A DNA stretch of 64,000 nt, taken from Marinicrinis sediminis (GTDB taxonomy: Bacteria > Bacillota > Bacilli > Paenibacillales > KCTC-33676). Position 1 is the stretch's first letter. Every line of letters begins with the position of its first letter. The notes under the pieces are model-generated. The model had not been told where the DNA came from. It worked only from the letters and a program-made list of their open reading frames with translations, and searched no databases. Below are positions 34,777-44,518 of the stretch, in pieces. The position numbers and the translations under genes are program-made. Location of the stretch: positions 15,730 to 79,729 of the forward strand of contig NZ_JBHUMM010000013.1 in NCBI RefSeq assembly GCF_042685085.1, read 5' to 3'.

Positions 34777-37353
34777 CTAGGGCCGTTGCAGCTTGGTTCG
34801 GACCTCCATGTCCGAAGGGGTGACTCTGTACTGTACTTCTCCGTGCCGATCCGTCCGAAAGACGCGTGTACCAGATGCGGATAAGGATTCAATCACCTCT
34901 CGTGTAGGATGACCATATACGTTGCGTCCGCCTACGGAAATGACCGCTTGCTGCGGATTCCAATAAGCTAGCCAAGCTGGAGATGTGCTGTACTTGCTCC
35001 CGTGATGAGCGACCTTGAGCACATCGATGGCCTCTTTCTCGGTTCCGGAAATGCTTGCACCCTCTTCCTCAAGATGATGAATCAAAGCCATTTCCTGCGG
35101 GATACCGATGTCTCCGGTATACAAAAATTGATGATCATACATGCTCAGTTTCATCACGATGGAGACCTCATTTTGATCGCCATGACGGAAGATGGGCTCA
35201 GGCTGATCGAAGGGCATGAGAAAGGCGATGCGGGTATGTTCATCCACCTGCAATTGCATCCCTTCAGCCGGAATATAGATCGGAATGTTGTACGAAGCAG
35301 CAGTCTGGATCAGCTCTTCCGCTCTGGAGCCTGGTTCTACCAATCCGTTGAATATGAGATTTCGAACCGGTATCGCTTCCAGCACCGCGAAGAATCCTCC
35401 GATGTGATCTTGATCTCCATGGGAAGCGATCATCCAGTCAATCTCCCTGATGCCTCTTTGCTTCAGTAATGGAACCACCACATCCTCACCGACTTCAAAT
35501 TCATCCTTGCGCTGCATCCATGATTCTTTGCTGCTTAGAAAAGACAATGTGCCTCCGCCATCAACGAGAATGGTTTCATGACTGGGGGTAATGATAAGCG
35601 AGCTGTCTCCCTGACCCACATCCATAAAGTATACATAGCCTTCCCCCTTGTGAAATTGGGGAGACAGGTATTGATACACGACCAGCAGGAACAAACCTGC
35701 CAATATCCCGCAGCAGCGAAGATGAAGGTGGTCCACATGCCGCTTCAATCCGCCGTTCCAGGCTTGTTCGAGCTTCAGACGCTCCAGTTCCCTGATCAGC
35801 CAGAACAAGAAAAGCGTATAAACCGCTATCCATAGCAGAGAAGGTTGCTTCCAAATCAGGTGAAAGACATCGAACTGGTTCAGCCACTCTACCCATGCAA
35901 AAGAGATCTTCAAAGCAATAGAAACCGTGGTGGATAGAAGAAGAGACACGAACGTGACCCCGGACAGTACATAAGCAAACAGGCTGAGCGGAAACACGAC
36001 CATACTGATCCAGGGCACCATGAGCAGATTGGCCAGCCAAGACAATAGTGAAAAAGAATGAAAATAATAGATGGTGAGCGGCAGTGAAATTCCCTGCGCG
36101 GCAAAGGTGACACCAAGCAGGGATCTCAGCCAGGCCGGACCAGGCAGCCAGTTATACAGGACGGGCACGATCACGAGCAGCCCTGCGGTTACCATGAAAG
36201 AAAGCTGAAAGCTAATGGAAGTCAGCATATAGGGATCAGCCAGCACCATGAGGAAGGCAGCCAATGCGAGCAACTGATACCGATTGCTTGAGAGGTTATT
36301 CCTAATCGCATATAGAGCGAGAATGGTCATGATGCCCGCACGGATGGCAGAAGGCGATGCGCCTGTTAGCAGTACATAGCAAGGAATAACCGTCATTGCG
36401 ACGTAGATGGCGCGTTCCCTCGTCAACCGCATCCAGCGACCCATCAGCAGAAGCAGACCGGAGAGAACGCCAACATGCAATCCGGAGATAGCCAGCAGAT
36501 GGGTCAAGCCTAGAACCGAGAATTGCCGAAACTGCTCTTCATTAATATCCTCCCGATAACCGAGCAGCATGCCCTTCAGAAATCCGCTGAAAGCAGGATC
36601 AGTGTAGGTATTCTCCAATTGTTGTGCCATCTGAAGCTGTCTGGCATCTCTCCAGCCTTTCCACTGTTCCAACTTGTGTCGCCATCGGTCGATGCCGGTC
36701 AGATGCATTTCTTCCATGCTGATGGACGCCATGGAGAAGCTTCCTTCTACAAAAAGCTGCCAATGAATTCGCTTCGTATGTAAATAGCGGGCATAATCAA
36801 AAGCCCCAAAATTGGTGGCAGACATCGGTTGCAGCAACTTGCCCCTCACCTGAACGAGATCGCCCCGCTTCCAGTCCAGCATGTCATGTTGCTGGCTTTC
36901 CTCTTGCAGTTTGATATAAATCAGGATCGATTCATCCAGCTCGGCGGAAAAAGTAGAATCTCGTGCATCCTTCTCCACATCCCTCCAGTCTCTTGCTTCG
37001 ACCAACAGCTTCGCCCGATCCCCGTCTATTTCAACTGGAGACGCGATCCAGCCCGTCAGCCGGACTTCTGTTTCTTGCATAGACGGCGAAATAGCGGATC
37101 GGTTGTGACGTTCCGTCATATCGGCATAGCCGAATGCGATTGCGATACACGCCGTCATACACACGAGGTGGTACACCAATTTGGTCAGAGAGAGTTTCCC
37201 CTCCAATGATCGATCATGAAGCAAGGCATCCCGAAGGAGCCAGAACGCGATACCCATTAAAAAGCCAACCGCATAAATACTTGAAAGTTGATCGATACCC
37301 CAAGCGGTTCCCACCAGCCAGCTGCATACGAATGGAACCATCACACGACCCAT
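34777..37353 (-). CDS. comEC: DNA internalization channel protein ComEC/Rec2
   Basis: This 858-residue polytopic membrane protein transports single-stranded DNA across the membrane in natural transformation. The N-terminal DUF4131-like region and the Competence domain (LLAISGLHVGVLSGLLL) are followed by several helices and a C-terminal metallo-beta-lactamase domain with DVGQGDSSLI, ILVDGGG and ASHGDQDHIGG. An ATG at codon 5 is an alternative start. It follows comEB after a terminator. Confidence 0.95.
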   Translation of the reverse strand: MGRVMVPFVCSWLVGTAWGIDQLSSIYAVGFLMGIAFWLLRDALLHDRSLEGKLSLTKLVYHLVCMTACIAIAFGYADMTERHNRSAISPSMQETEVRLTGWIASPVEIDGDRAKLLVEARDWRDVEKDARDSTFSAELDESILIYIKLQEESQQHDMLDWKRGDLVQVRGKLLQPMSATNFGAFDYARYLHTKRIHWQLFVEGSFSMASISMEEMHLTGIDRWRHKLEQWKGWRDARQLQMAQQLENTYTDPAFSGFLKGMLLGYREDINEEQFRQFSVLGLTHLLAISGLHVGVLSGLLLLMGRWMRLTRERAIYVAMTVIPCYVLLTGASPSAIRAGIMTILALYAIRNNLSSNRYQLLALAAFLMVLADPYMLTSISFQLSFMVTAGLLVIVPVLYNWLPGPAWLRSLLGVTFAAQGISLPLTIYYFHSFSLLSWLANLLMVPWISMVVFPLSLFAYVLSGVTFVSLLLSTTVSIALKISFAWVEWLNQFDVFHLIWKQPSLLWIAVYTLFLFWLIRELERLKLEQAWNGGLKRHVDHLHLRCCGILAGLFLLVVYQYLSPQFHKGEGYVYFMDVGQGDSSLIITPSHETILVDGGGTLSFLSSKESWMQRKDEFEVGEDVVVPLLKQRGIREIDWMIASHGDQDHIGGFFAVLEAIPVRNLIFNGLVEPGSRAEELIQTAASYNIPIYIPAEGMQLQVDEHTRIAFLMPFDQPEPIFRHGDQNEVSIVMKLSMYDHQFLYTGDIGIPQEMALIHHLEEEGASISGTEKEAIDVLKVAHHGSKYSTSPAWLAYWNPQQAVISVGGRNVYGHPTREVIESLSASGTRVFRTDRHGEVQYRVTPSDMEVRTKLQRP

Positions 37354-37393
37354 AGACGTCCCTCCTCACCCCATGCCCGTACTTCGGAAAATG

Positions 37394-37430
37394 AAAAAAA
37401 GAACCTTCTGCATGAAAGCAAAAGGTTCTT
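37394..37430 (-). terminator. Terminator after comEB
   Basis: Minus strand AAGAACCTTTTGC, 6-nt loop, GCAGAAGGTTCTT, then T-run (13-bp stem). It separates comEB from comEC. Confidence 0.88.
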
Positions 37431-37461
37431 CCTTTTGTAACTTTTAAACTTCTTCAAGAGA

Positions 37462-37971
37462 TCAATGGATGACATCATCCAGGATGCCCGCTGGGAGCTC
37501 ATAGCCCTCCAGTTGGCGGAATACCAGTCCCTTCATCTCCATCAGTTTACGGACCTTTTCACTGTCCTTCGGATAAGGCCGATGAAAAACAATTTCGACG
37601 ACCCCGCTGTTCGCAAGCATATTGGCGCAGGTCCAGCAGGGCTGATCGGTCACATAGACCGTGGAGCCTTCACGATCCCCACGATCGGTAAACAGCAACA
37701 GGTTTTGTTCAGCATGAATGGTGCGGACACAGCGTTGTTTCTTCACCATTTGTTCTTTACCTTCAACCTGTTTCAATTCATATTCCTCTACAATCATGCA
37801 TCCGGCTTCGGAACAGTCGGGAACGCCCATCGGCGCGCCATTATAGGCGGTTCCGAGCAATTTCTTCCCTTGTACCAGCACGGTACCTACCTTTCGCCGG
37901 TTGCACTGGGAACGTGTCGAGGCCATGTAGGCCATATCCATAAAGTAGGTATCCCAGTCTTTTCGAGCCAT
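37462..37971 (-). CDS. comEB: ComEB, dCMP deaminase-like protein
   Basis: This 169-residue zinc-dependent deoxycytidylate deaminase family protein has the catalytic HAE motif (TIHAEQNLLLF) and PCWTCANML. It is conserved in comE loci although not required for transformation in B. subtilis; in other bacilli it has been linked to cell-pole localisation. The ATG at 37971, 8 nt after AGGAG, is preferred over the GTG at 37980. Confidence 0.93.
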   Translation of the reverse strand: MARKDWDTYFMDMAYMASTRSQCNRRKVGTVLVQGKKLLGTAYNGAPMGVPDCSEAGCMIVEEYELKQVEGKEQMVKKQRCVRTIHAEQNLLLFTDRGDREGSTVYVTDQPCWTCANMLANSGVVEIVFHRPYPKDSEKVRKLMEMKGLVFRQLEGYELPAGILDDVIH

Positions 37972-38005
37972 CGACTCCACTCCTCTGTTTCAAAAACCGT
38001 TGCCA

Positions 38006-39310
38006 TTAAGCTTGCTGACTGACTGTAATCGCCTCACTGAGATCGTAGATAATATCATCAATGGATTCTGTTCCAATGGACAAGCGAATCATGCCTGGTG
38101 TTACGCCGGTAGAATCCAGCTCTTCCCCTGTCAACTGGGAATGTGTCGTGCTGGCTGGATGAATAATCAGCGACTTGGAGTCTCCAATATTAGCCAGGTG
38201 AGACAGCAGCTTCACGGAGTTAATTAATTTTTTGCCTGCTTCGATGCCGCCCTTAATACCAAATGTAAGAATGGCTCCTTGCCCCTTCGGCATATATTTC
38301 TGGGCTTTGTCATAAGAAGGATGCGAAGGAAGTCCCGGGTAGCTAACCCATTCCACATCCGCATGCTGCTCCAGATACTGGGCTACCTTCAGTGCGTTCT
38401 CGCTATGACGCTCCATACGCAGGTGAAGGGTCTCCAGTCCTTGCAACAGCTGGAAGGAGTTAAATGGAGACAACGCAGCACCCATGTCCCGCATCAGTTG
38501 CACGCGCGCCTTGATAATGTAGGCGATGGGTCCAACAGCGTCCGTATAGATCACACCATTGTAACTGGCATCCGGTTCCGTCAATCCAGGGAACTTTCCG
38601 CTGCCTTTCCAGTCAAAGGTTCCGCCATCTACGATGACACCGCCGATGGAAGTCCCGTGACCGCCGATGAATTTCGTTGCAGAGTGAACGACAATATCCG
38701 CTCCATGCTCAATTGGACGAAGCAGATAAGGACTTGGTACTGTATTATCTACAATAAGCGGAATGTGATTCTCATGGGCAATCGCCGCCACCGCTTCAAT
38801 ATCCAGAATATCCCCTTTTGGATTTCCGATAGATTCCGCATAGACCGCTTTGGTTTTATCCGTAATCGCCTTGCGGAAATTCTCCGGGTCAGACCCGTCG
38901 ACAAACTTAACCGTAATGCCGAGCTTCGGCAGCGTAATGGCAAACAGATTGTATGTACCCCCGTACAGACTGGAGGAAGATACAATTTCATCACCCGCTC
39001 CTGCAATATTCAGCAGGGAGAATGTAATGGCAGCCTGACCAGACGCGGTAGCCAATGCAGCTGGCGCCCCTTCCATTGCTGCAACCCGTTGCTCAAAAGT
39101 GTCATTGGTCGGATTCATCAAGCGGGAATAAATGTTGCCGAATTCCTTGAGCGCAAACAGATTGGCTGCGTGATCCGTATCCTTAAACCCGTAAGAGGTC
39201 GTTTGATAAATGGGCACTGCACGAGACATCGTTGTCGGATCGATTTGTTGTCCTGCATGTACCGCAAGCGTTTCCAGGCCGAGCTTTCTTTCTACTCTTT
39301 CTTCTGTCAT
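38006..39310 (-). CDS. metY: O-acetylhomoserine sulfhydrylase (homocysteine synthase)
   Basis: This 434-residue Cys/Met-metabolism PLP enzyme makes homocysteine from O-acetylhomoserine and sulfide. The PLP-lysine segment VVHSATKFIGGHGTSIGG and the N-terminal TLAVHAGQQIDPTT ... PIYQTTSYGFKDTDHA are typical of the MetY/OAH-OAS subgroup, as is the length over 420 residues. The start at 39310 follows GGGAGGAG. The gene lies between comEA and comEB. The 108-bp upstream gap shows no S-box or T-box. Confidence 0.93.
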   Translation of the reverse strand: MTEERVERKLGLETLAVHAGQQIDPTTMSRAVPIYQTTSYGFKDTDHAANLFALKEFGNIYSRLMNPTNDTFEQRVAAMEGAPAALATASGQAAITFSLLNIAGAGDEIVSSSSLYGGTYNLFAITLPKLGITVKFVDGSDPENFRKAITDKTKAVYAESIGNPKGDILDIEAVAAIAHENHIPLIVDNTVPSPYLLRPIEHGADIVVHSATKFIGGHGTSIGGVIVDGGTFDWKGSGKFPGLTEPDASYNGVIYTDAVGPIAYIIKARVQLMRDMGAALSPFNSFQLLQGLETLHLRMERHSENALKVAQYLEQHADVEWVSYPGLPSHPSYDKAQKYMPKGQGAILTFGIKGGIEAGKKLINSVKLLSHLANIGDSKSLIIHPASTTHSQLTGEELDSTGVTPGMIRLSIGTESIDDIIYDLSEAITVSQQA

Positions 39311-39418
39311 TGAATAAACTCCTCCCAATCAATTGATCATACTATCAAAGACGCTATCTATTTATAATCTCGTTTATTTTCTCATACTTTTCCAACGTTG
39401 AAAAGGGGAGAACCCTCA

Positions 39419-39895
39419 TCATTCTTCGCGATCTGCAGCCTCTCCGTCTTGCGAAAACCGAAGATACGGTCTCAGCTTCTCCAGACTCTTCTCGCCAATG
39501 CCGTTTACCTTGAGCAAATCCTCCGGAGATTGAAAAGGACCGTTCGCTTCCCGGTACGCAACAATGCGTTGCGCTTTGGCAGGACCAATGCCTGGCAACA
39601 GGATCAATACATCAGGCCCGGCTTCATTGATCATAATGCCTGACGCCAGTGTCTCGGCCTGCTGTTCTTCCTTGGTCAACTGTACAGCCTCAGCCCCGGT
39701 CTCGTCCCCCGCCTCAGACGACTCCGCTTCTATCGAATTCGAATTCGCCAGCTCTGCATTCACCGGCACCCAGCCTTGCTCGCCCGCGGTATCATGATCC
39801 TGCATATGCAACATGAGCCATACAATCAACAGCACCATTAAAAGGAAGAGACTATAAAAAACCGTAGAAAAGGGAACGCTTCTGATCCGTCTCAT
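39419..39895 (-). CDS. comEA: Competence DNA receptor ComEA, short form
   Basis: This 158-residue membrane-anchored DNA-binding protein has a transmembrane helix (about 9-30), a disordered acidic linker, and a C-terminal pair of helix-hairpin-helix motifs (INEAGPDVLILLPGIGPAKA, VNGIGEKSLEKLRPYL). It is shorter than B. subtilis ComEA (about 205 residues), and I see no SLBB domain between the membrane helix and the HhH region. Confidence 0.92.
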   Translation of the reverse strand: MRRIRSVPFSTVFYSLFLLMVLLIVWLMLHMQDHDTAGEQGWVPVNAELANSNSIEAESSEAGDETGAEAVQLTKEEQQAETLASGIMINEAGPDVLILLPGIGPAKAQRIVAYREANGPFQSPEDLLKVNGIGEKSLEKLRPYLRFSQDGEAADREE

Positions 39896-39945
39896 TTCCC
39901 ATGCCTCCCTTGCCGATCTCAGACAACCATTCTTTCAACACCCCA

Positions 39946-39973
39946 ATTATACCTTTATTTGTTAAAACTTCAA
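39946..39973 (-). promoter_or_regulatory. Promoter of comEA
   Basis: Minus strand TTGAAG (39973-39968), a 16-bp spacer, then a perfect TATAAT (39951-39946). It lies in the divergent comEA/comER gap. Confidence 0.55.
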
Positions 39974-40091
39974 CACATTCTTTGTCCAGCACCTATGATT
40001 TGTCATAGATCGGGTAAAGCCGCATATGCATAAGTTAACAGCTCAGGCAGACATGGAGACAAGAAAGGCAGATAACAGGAGGGATGTACAG

Positions 40092-40925
40092 ATGAAAATA
40101 GGATTCATCGGTACGGGAAGCATGGGAACCATTCTGGTTCAGTCTTTGATTAAATCGGGTGCCTGTCATCCGAATCAGATCCTCATATTCAATCGAACGA
40201 GAAAAAAAGCAGAACGCCTGCAGGAACAGTATCCGGACATCCTGATACCTCGTACCGCACAGGAACTGGCCTCTCAGGCGGATGTGATCTTTCTCTGCAT
40301 CAAGCCGCTCGAATACAAAAATGTGATCGATGAGATCGTCTCCTGTACACGATCTGAACAAATCGTCATCAGCATTACAAGTCCGGTATGGATTGAGCAT
40401 TTGGAGGATCAGCTGCCTTGCAAAATCGTCAAGGTCATTCCGAGCATTACCAATTATGCGCGCAGCGGTGCCTCGCTTTGCATGTTCAGTCAACGGTTGA
40501 CAGAAGAAGATCGCCTCCAGGTCTTTTCGCTGCTGTCGGCCATCAGTGAACCTTTGGAAATCAACGAGAACTATACGCGCATTTCATCTGATTTGAGCAG
40601 CTGCGGCCCGGCCTTTCTTGCCTTCTTCGTCCAGCAGCTCATTCAGGCTGCCGTGGATCATACAGGCATTTCGAGAGAAGAAGCCACACGTCTCGCATCG
40701 GAGATGGTGCTGGGTACAGGAAAATTGCTGACAAGCGAGGGCTTTACACCGGACACCCTGATTGAGAAGGTATCTGTGCCTGGCGGCATTACAGCGGAAG
40801 CGATTCGTTTCATGGATCATCGGCTGGAGGGAATGTTCGACCAGCTCATCATGAAAACCCATGCCAAATACGATGAGGATGTAGAAAAAGTAGAAGCGAT
40901 GATATACGGCACCAAAGTTGACTAG
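40092..40925 (+). CDS. comER: ComER, pyrroline-5-carboxylate reductase-like protein
   Basis: This 277-residue NAD(P)-binding protein begins IGFIGTGSMGT and carries the C-terminal P5CR dimerisation region (SSCGPAFLAFFVQQLIQAA, VSVPGGITAEAI). It is transcribed divergently from comEA, the arrangement that defines comER in bacilli, where it influences biofilm and sporulation rather than DNA uptake. The start at 40092 follows AGGAGGG. The upstream in-frame ATG at 40026 is not supported. Confidence 0.92.
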   Translation: MKIGFIGTGSMGTILVQSLIKSGACHPNQILIFNRTRKKAERLQEQYPDILIPRTAQELASQADVIFLCIKPLEYKNVIDEIVSCTRSEQIVISITSPVWIEHLEDQLPCKIVKVIPSITNYARSGASLCMFSQRLTEEDRLQVFSLLSAISEPLEINENYTRISSDLSSCGPAFLAFFVQQLIQAAVDHTGISREEATRLASEMVLGTGKLLTSEGFTPDTLIEKVSVPGGITAEAIRFMDHRLEGMFDQLIMKTHAKYDEDVEKVEAMIYGTKVD

Positions 40926-40968
40926 CTTTGGGTCGCATTCATCGCTTCGCTCCCTTGCGGGTTGAAGG

Positions 40969-43395
40969 TTAGTTCGCTACGATATTCACGAGTTTCCCTT
41001 TAACAGCAACAATTTTTCGAACGGTCTTCCCTTCCAGGGCCGTTTTTACTTTATCCTGCTGTAGGGCAAGCTCCTCCATTTCCTTCTGATCCAGGTCAGA
41101 TGGAATGTTCATTCGGTCAATAATTTTACCCATCAGCTGGATGACAATCTCCAGCTCATCGTCGACGGTCAGCTTCTCATCATAGGTCGGCCAGGAGGAA
41201 TAACTAATGCTCTCGGCATGGCCAAGCTTCTCCCACAATTCTTCAGCGATATGCGGGGCAATTGGGGAGAGCATCTGAACAAAGTGTGCCATCGCTTCGC
41301 GTGGAAGCACCTCTGCCTTGTATGCTTCATTGACGAAGATCATCAACTGACTGATCGCGGTGTTGAAGCGCAGTCCTTCCATGTCTTCTGTGACCTTCTT
41401 GATCGTCTTGTGCCAGGTGCGTTTAAATGCTTCTGACCCTTCGGCATCCTCAATCTTCGGATTCACCGTACCGTCCTCCATGACGAACAGACGCCAGATT
41501 CGGCTCAGGAAGCGGAACGTGCCTTCCACACCATTGGCATTCCATGGCTTGGTCGCTTCAAGCGGCCCCATAAACATTTCATACATCCGTAGCGTATCGG
41601 CCCCGAAGCTCTGCACGATCTCATCCGGGTTGATCACGTTGCCTCTCGACTTGCTCATCTTCTCATTGTTCGTACCGAGAATCATGCCCTGATTGACCAG
41701 TTTGTGGAAAGGTTCCTTGGTCGCGACGACACCGAGATCATACAGAACCTTGTGCCAGAAGCGAGCGTACAGCAAATGGAGCACGGCATGCTCAGCTCCA
41801 CCGATGTACAGGTCAACAGGCAGCCAATGCTTCTGCAACTCTGGCGAACAGATTTCCTGATCGTTTTTCGGATCGATGTATCTCAGGTAATACCAGCAGC
41901 TTCCTGCCCACTGCGGCATCGTATTCGTTTCCCGGCGAGCGGGCTGTCCCGTTTCCGGATCGGTCGTATTCACCCAGTCCGTTACATTGGCAAGTGGTGA
42001 TTCTCCCGTCCCGGACGGCTTGATCTGATCCACATCGGGCAGCAGAACAGGCAGCTGATCTTCCGGCACGGGTTTCATGGTACCGTCCTCCAGATGAAGG
42101 ATCGGAATCGGTTCTCCCCAATAGCGCTGTCTCGAAAACAGCCAGTCCCGCAAACGGTAAGTCGTTTTCCCCTGCCCTTTTTGATTCTCTTCCAGCCAAT
42201 TGATCATGGTCGCGATGGCTTCCTCGTTATGCAAGCCGTCCAGGAAATCGGAGTTGACATGCTTGCCTTCCCCAGCGTACGCAGCCTCTTCCAGATCGCC
42301 GCCCTCAATGACCTCGACGATCGGCAGATCGAATTTCCGGGCAAATTCCCAGTCGCGCTGATCATGACCCGGTACGGCCATAATCGCACCAGTCCCGTAG
42401 CTGGCAAGTACATAGTCGGAGATCCAGATCGGGACGGGCTGACCTGTTACAGGATGGGTCGCATAGGCCCCAGTGAAGACGCCGGTTTTGTCCTTGGCCA
42501 AATCCGTACGCTCCAGGTCGCTCTTGTGGGCAGCTTTTTCCTGGTAAGCTTTCACCTCTGCCTGCTGCTTCACTGTGGTGATCGCATCCACCAGCTCATG
42601 CTCAGGCGCCAGCACACAATAGGTCGCACCGAACAACGTATCCGGACGAGTAGTGAACACCTTCAGCGGCTCTTGTCCTTCTACTTCGAACAGAACTTCT
42701 GCTCCTGTAGATTTGCCTATCCAGTTGCGCTGCATATCCTTGATGCTTTCCGACCAATCCAGTTCTTCCAGATCCTCGAGCAGTCGTTCTGCATATTCGG
42801 TAATCTTCAGCACCCACTGACGCATCGGCTTGCGCACGACCGGATGATTTCCCCGCTCACTCAGGCCATCGATGACTTCCTCGTTGGCGAGCACGGTACC
42901 CAGAGCCGGACACCAGTTTACGGGAATTTCATCTACATAGGCCAGGCCTTTCTTGTATAGCTGCAGAAAGATCCATTGTGTCCATTTGTAATATTCGGGA
43001 TCTGTCGTACTGATCTCCCGATCCCAGTCATAAGAGAATCCCAGTGACTTGATCTGTCTTCTGAAATTGTTGATGTTCTTGACCGTAATATCTCGCGGGT
43101 GCTCTCCGGTATCCAGCGCGTGCTGCTCTGCCGGCAGTCCAAATGCATCCCAGCCCATCGGATGCAGTACATTATACCCTTGCATCCGTTTGTAGCGCGA
43201 CACGATGTCCGTCGCCGTATAGCCTTCTGGATGACCGACATGCAGCCCTGCTCCAGACGGATAAGGGAACATATCCAGCGCATAAAATTTCGGCTTTTCC
43301 GGCGCTTCTTCTGTTTTGAATGTCTTGTTGCTTTCCCAATACTGCTGCCATTTCGGTTCCAGCTGCAGCGGATTATAGCCATTTGATTGTGACAT
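40969..43395 (-). CDS. leuS: Leucyl-tRNA synthetase
   Basis: This 808-residue class I synthetase attaches leucine to tRNA-Leu. The HIGH-type motif reads PYPSGAGLHVGHPEGY and the KMSKS loop reads NNEKMSKSRGNV. The CP1 editing domain (TTRPDTLFGATY) lies between them. The T-box leader upstream shows it is induced when uncharged tRNA-Leu accumulates. Confidence 0.98.
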   Translation of the reverse strand: MSQSNGYNPLQLEPKWQQYWESNKTFKTEEAPEKPKFYALDMFPYPSGAGLHVGHPEGYTATDIVSRYKRMQGYNVLHPMGWDAFGLPAEQHALDTGEHPRDITVKNINNFRRQIKSLGFSYDWDREISTTDPEYYKWTQWIFLQLYKKGLAYVDEIPVNWCPALGTVLANEEVIDGLSERGNHPVVRKPMRQWVLKITEYAERLLEDLEELDWSESIKDMQRNWIGKSTGAEVLFEVEGQEPLKVFTTRPDTLFGATYCVLAPEHELVDAITTVKQQAEVKAYQEKAAHKSDLERTDLAKDKTGVFTGAYATHPVTGQPVPIWISDYVLASYGTGAIMAVPGHDQRDWEFARKFDLPIVEVIEGGDLEEAAYAGEGKHVNSDFLDGLHNEEAIATMINWLEENQKGQGKTTYRLRDWLFSRQRYWGEPIPILHLEDGTMKPVPEDQLPVLLPDVDQIKPSGTGESPLANVTDWVNTTDPETGQPARRETNTMPQWAGSCWYYLRYIDPKNDQEICSPELQKHWLPVDLYIGGAEHAVLHLLYARFWHKVLYDLGVVATKEPFHKLVNQGMILGTNNEKMSKSRGNVINPDEIVQSFGADTLRMYEMFMGPLEATKPWNANGVEGTFRFLSRIWRLFVMEDGTVNPKIEDAEGSEAFKRTWHKTIKKVTEDMEGLRFNTAISQLMIFVNEAYKAEVLPREAMAHFVQMLSPIAPHIAEELWEKLGHAESISYSSWPTYDEKLTVDDELEIVIQLMGKIIDRMNIPSDLDQKEMEELALQQDKVKTALEGKTVRKIVAVKGKLVNIVAN

Positions 43396-43443
43396 CTTCC
43401 ATAACCTCCTGAACAGTCAACTTGTTTCCTATTTAAAATCCAC

Positions 43444-43690
43444 AAAAAAAACTCCCATCCCTAAGCAAACGCTAGGGACGAGAGTATGCTCCCGTGGTAC
43501 CACCCTAATTAGCCGGCTCCTCTTGCAAGCCTGCTCACTTTCACCCTTAACGCGGGAAACGGGGAAGACGTCTGACTCGAATCCATTCCTCCCGGCTCAG
43601 AGGTGAGTTCCTTCAATTCCGTCTACCGATTTGCACCTGACATCGGCTCTCTGAAAGACAGTCCTGACCTACTACTCCTCTTCACAACCA
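43444..43690 (-). promoter_or_regulatory. Leucine T-box riboswitch
   Basis: The leader carries the T-box sequence AGGGTGGTACCACGG (43506-43492). Stem I features are present (AGAGAGCCGATG ... GGTGCAAATCGG), and the specifier codon CTC (43607-43605, context GAA-CTC-ACCTCTGAG) codes for leucine. A terminator hairpin (43484-43449) ending in a T-run (43448-43444) lies before leuS. Uncharged tRNA-Leu should stabilise the antiterminator. Confidence 0.95.
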
Positions 43691-43715
43691 TTATCCTTAT
43701 CCTATTTTATCTAAG

Positions 43716-43745
43716 ATTATATGCACACGGGTTTGCCTGTGTCAA
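43716..43745 (-). promoter_or_regulatory. Sigma-A promoter of leuS
   Basis: Minus strand TTGACA (43745-43740), an 18-bp spacer, then TATAAT (43721-43716). Both hexamers match the consensus fully. Confidence 0.9.
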
Positions 43746-43767
43746 GTAACCATTAGCCGTTCTGGCG

Positions 43768-44511
43768 CTACTTTCTGGCGAGGAAGAAGATGCGTCCGGT
43801 CTCCCTGTCCGGCGCTTCCCAACTAAAATCCCCGTATGTATCGATCTTCGTGAATCCGCTTTGGTGCAGCAATTGTCGTACGCGCGCTTCCTCGTAGGCA
43901 CGCTGATGGTGATATTCGGTAAAACGCGTGAATCGATTGTCAGACTCTGAAGCGAATACCACCAATTCGTGCTCAATTGTCGACGTTCGCTCGTCCCAGT
44001 CGCACTGCCAGATATAGGCGATGTCAGGTTCATTCAGCGCAAAGGGCTGCTCGCGCTGGTATTGTTCATACTGGTAAGCGGTCAGCATGTCAAAGAGAAA
44101 CAGTCCACCTTCATTCAGGGCTTCACAGGTTCGCGCAAACGCGGCCAGCAGGTCTTCTTCGGTCTGCATATAATTCATGACATCGCAAAAGGAAATCACA
44201 CAATCGACCTTTTCAGCCCATGACCATTCCCGCGCATCCTGCTGCTGCCACTGAATAGGGGAGGTCGTCAAGGCGTCTGCCCGCTTCTGCGCGATCGCCA
44301 GCATGTCGGGAGCGTAGTCAATGCCCACGACCTGCAGCCCGCTCTGCGCCAGCGGAATAGCCAGACTGCCTGTCCCGCATCCGAGATCCACTACCCGGTC
44401 CGGCCTTCTTCCTTCCATCTGCCAGCACAAATCAAAAAATTCAAGCCATTCATCATAGGGCATATGCTGCATCAGGCGATCATACACATGAGCGAAATGC
44501 TGATAAGCCAC
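43768..44511 (-). CDS. yqeM: Class I SAM-dependent methyltransferase (YqeM-like)
   Basis: This 247-residue methyltransferase has motif I VVDLGCGTGSLAIPLA and the following acidic loop VVGIDYAPDMLAIA. The substrate is unknown. It keeps the position of B. subtilis yqeM, in the rsfS-comER interval, here with an S1-domain gene between it and rsfS. Confidence 0.88.
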   Translation of the reverse strand: MAYQHFAHVYDRLMQHMPYDEWLEFFDLCWQMEGRRPDRVVDLGCGTGSLAIPLAQSGLQVVGIDYAPDMLAIAQKRADALTTSPIQWQQQDAREWSWAEKVDCVISFCDVMNYMQTEEDLLAAFARTCEALNEGGLFLFDMLTAYQYEQYQREQPFALNEPDIAYIWQCDWDERTSTIEHELVVFASESDNRFTRFTEYHHQRAYEEARVRQLLHQSGFTKIDTYGDFSWEAPDRETGRIFFLARK

Positions 44512-44518
44512 CGCTCGA

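Noticed and set aside
38279..39313. 344-codon plus-strand open frame opposite metY
   Set aside because: Antisense of a conserved PLP enzyme; no start signal or domain.
39311..39418. Possible S-box or T-box upstream of metY
   Set aside because: The gap is only 108 bp and shows neither the S-box core nor a T-box sequence nor a terminator hairpin.
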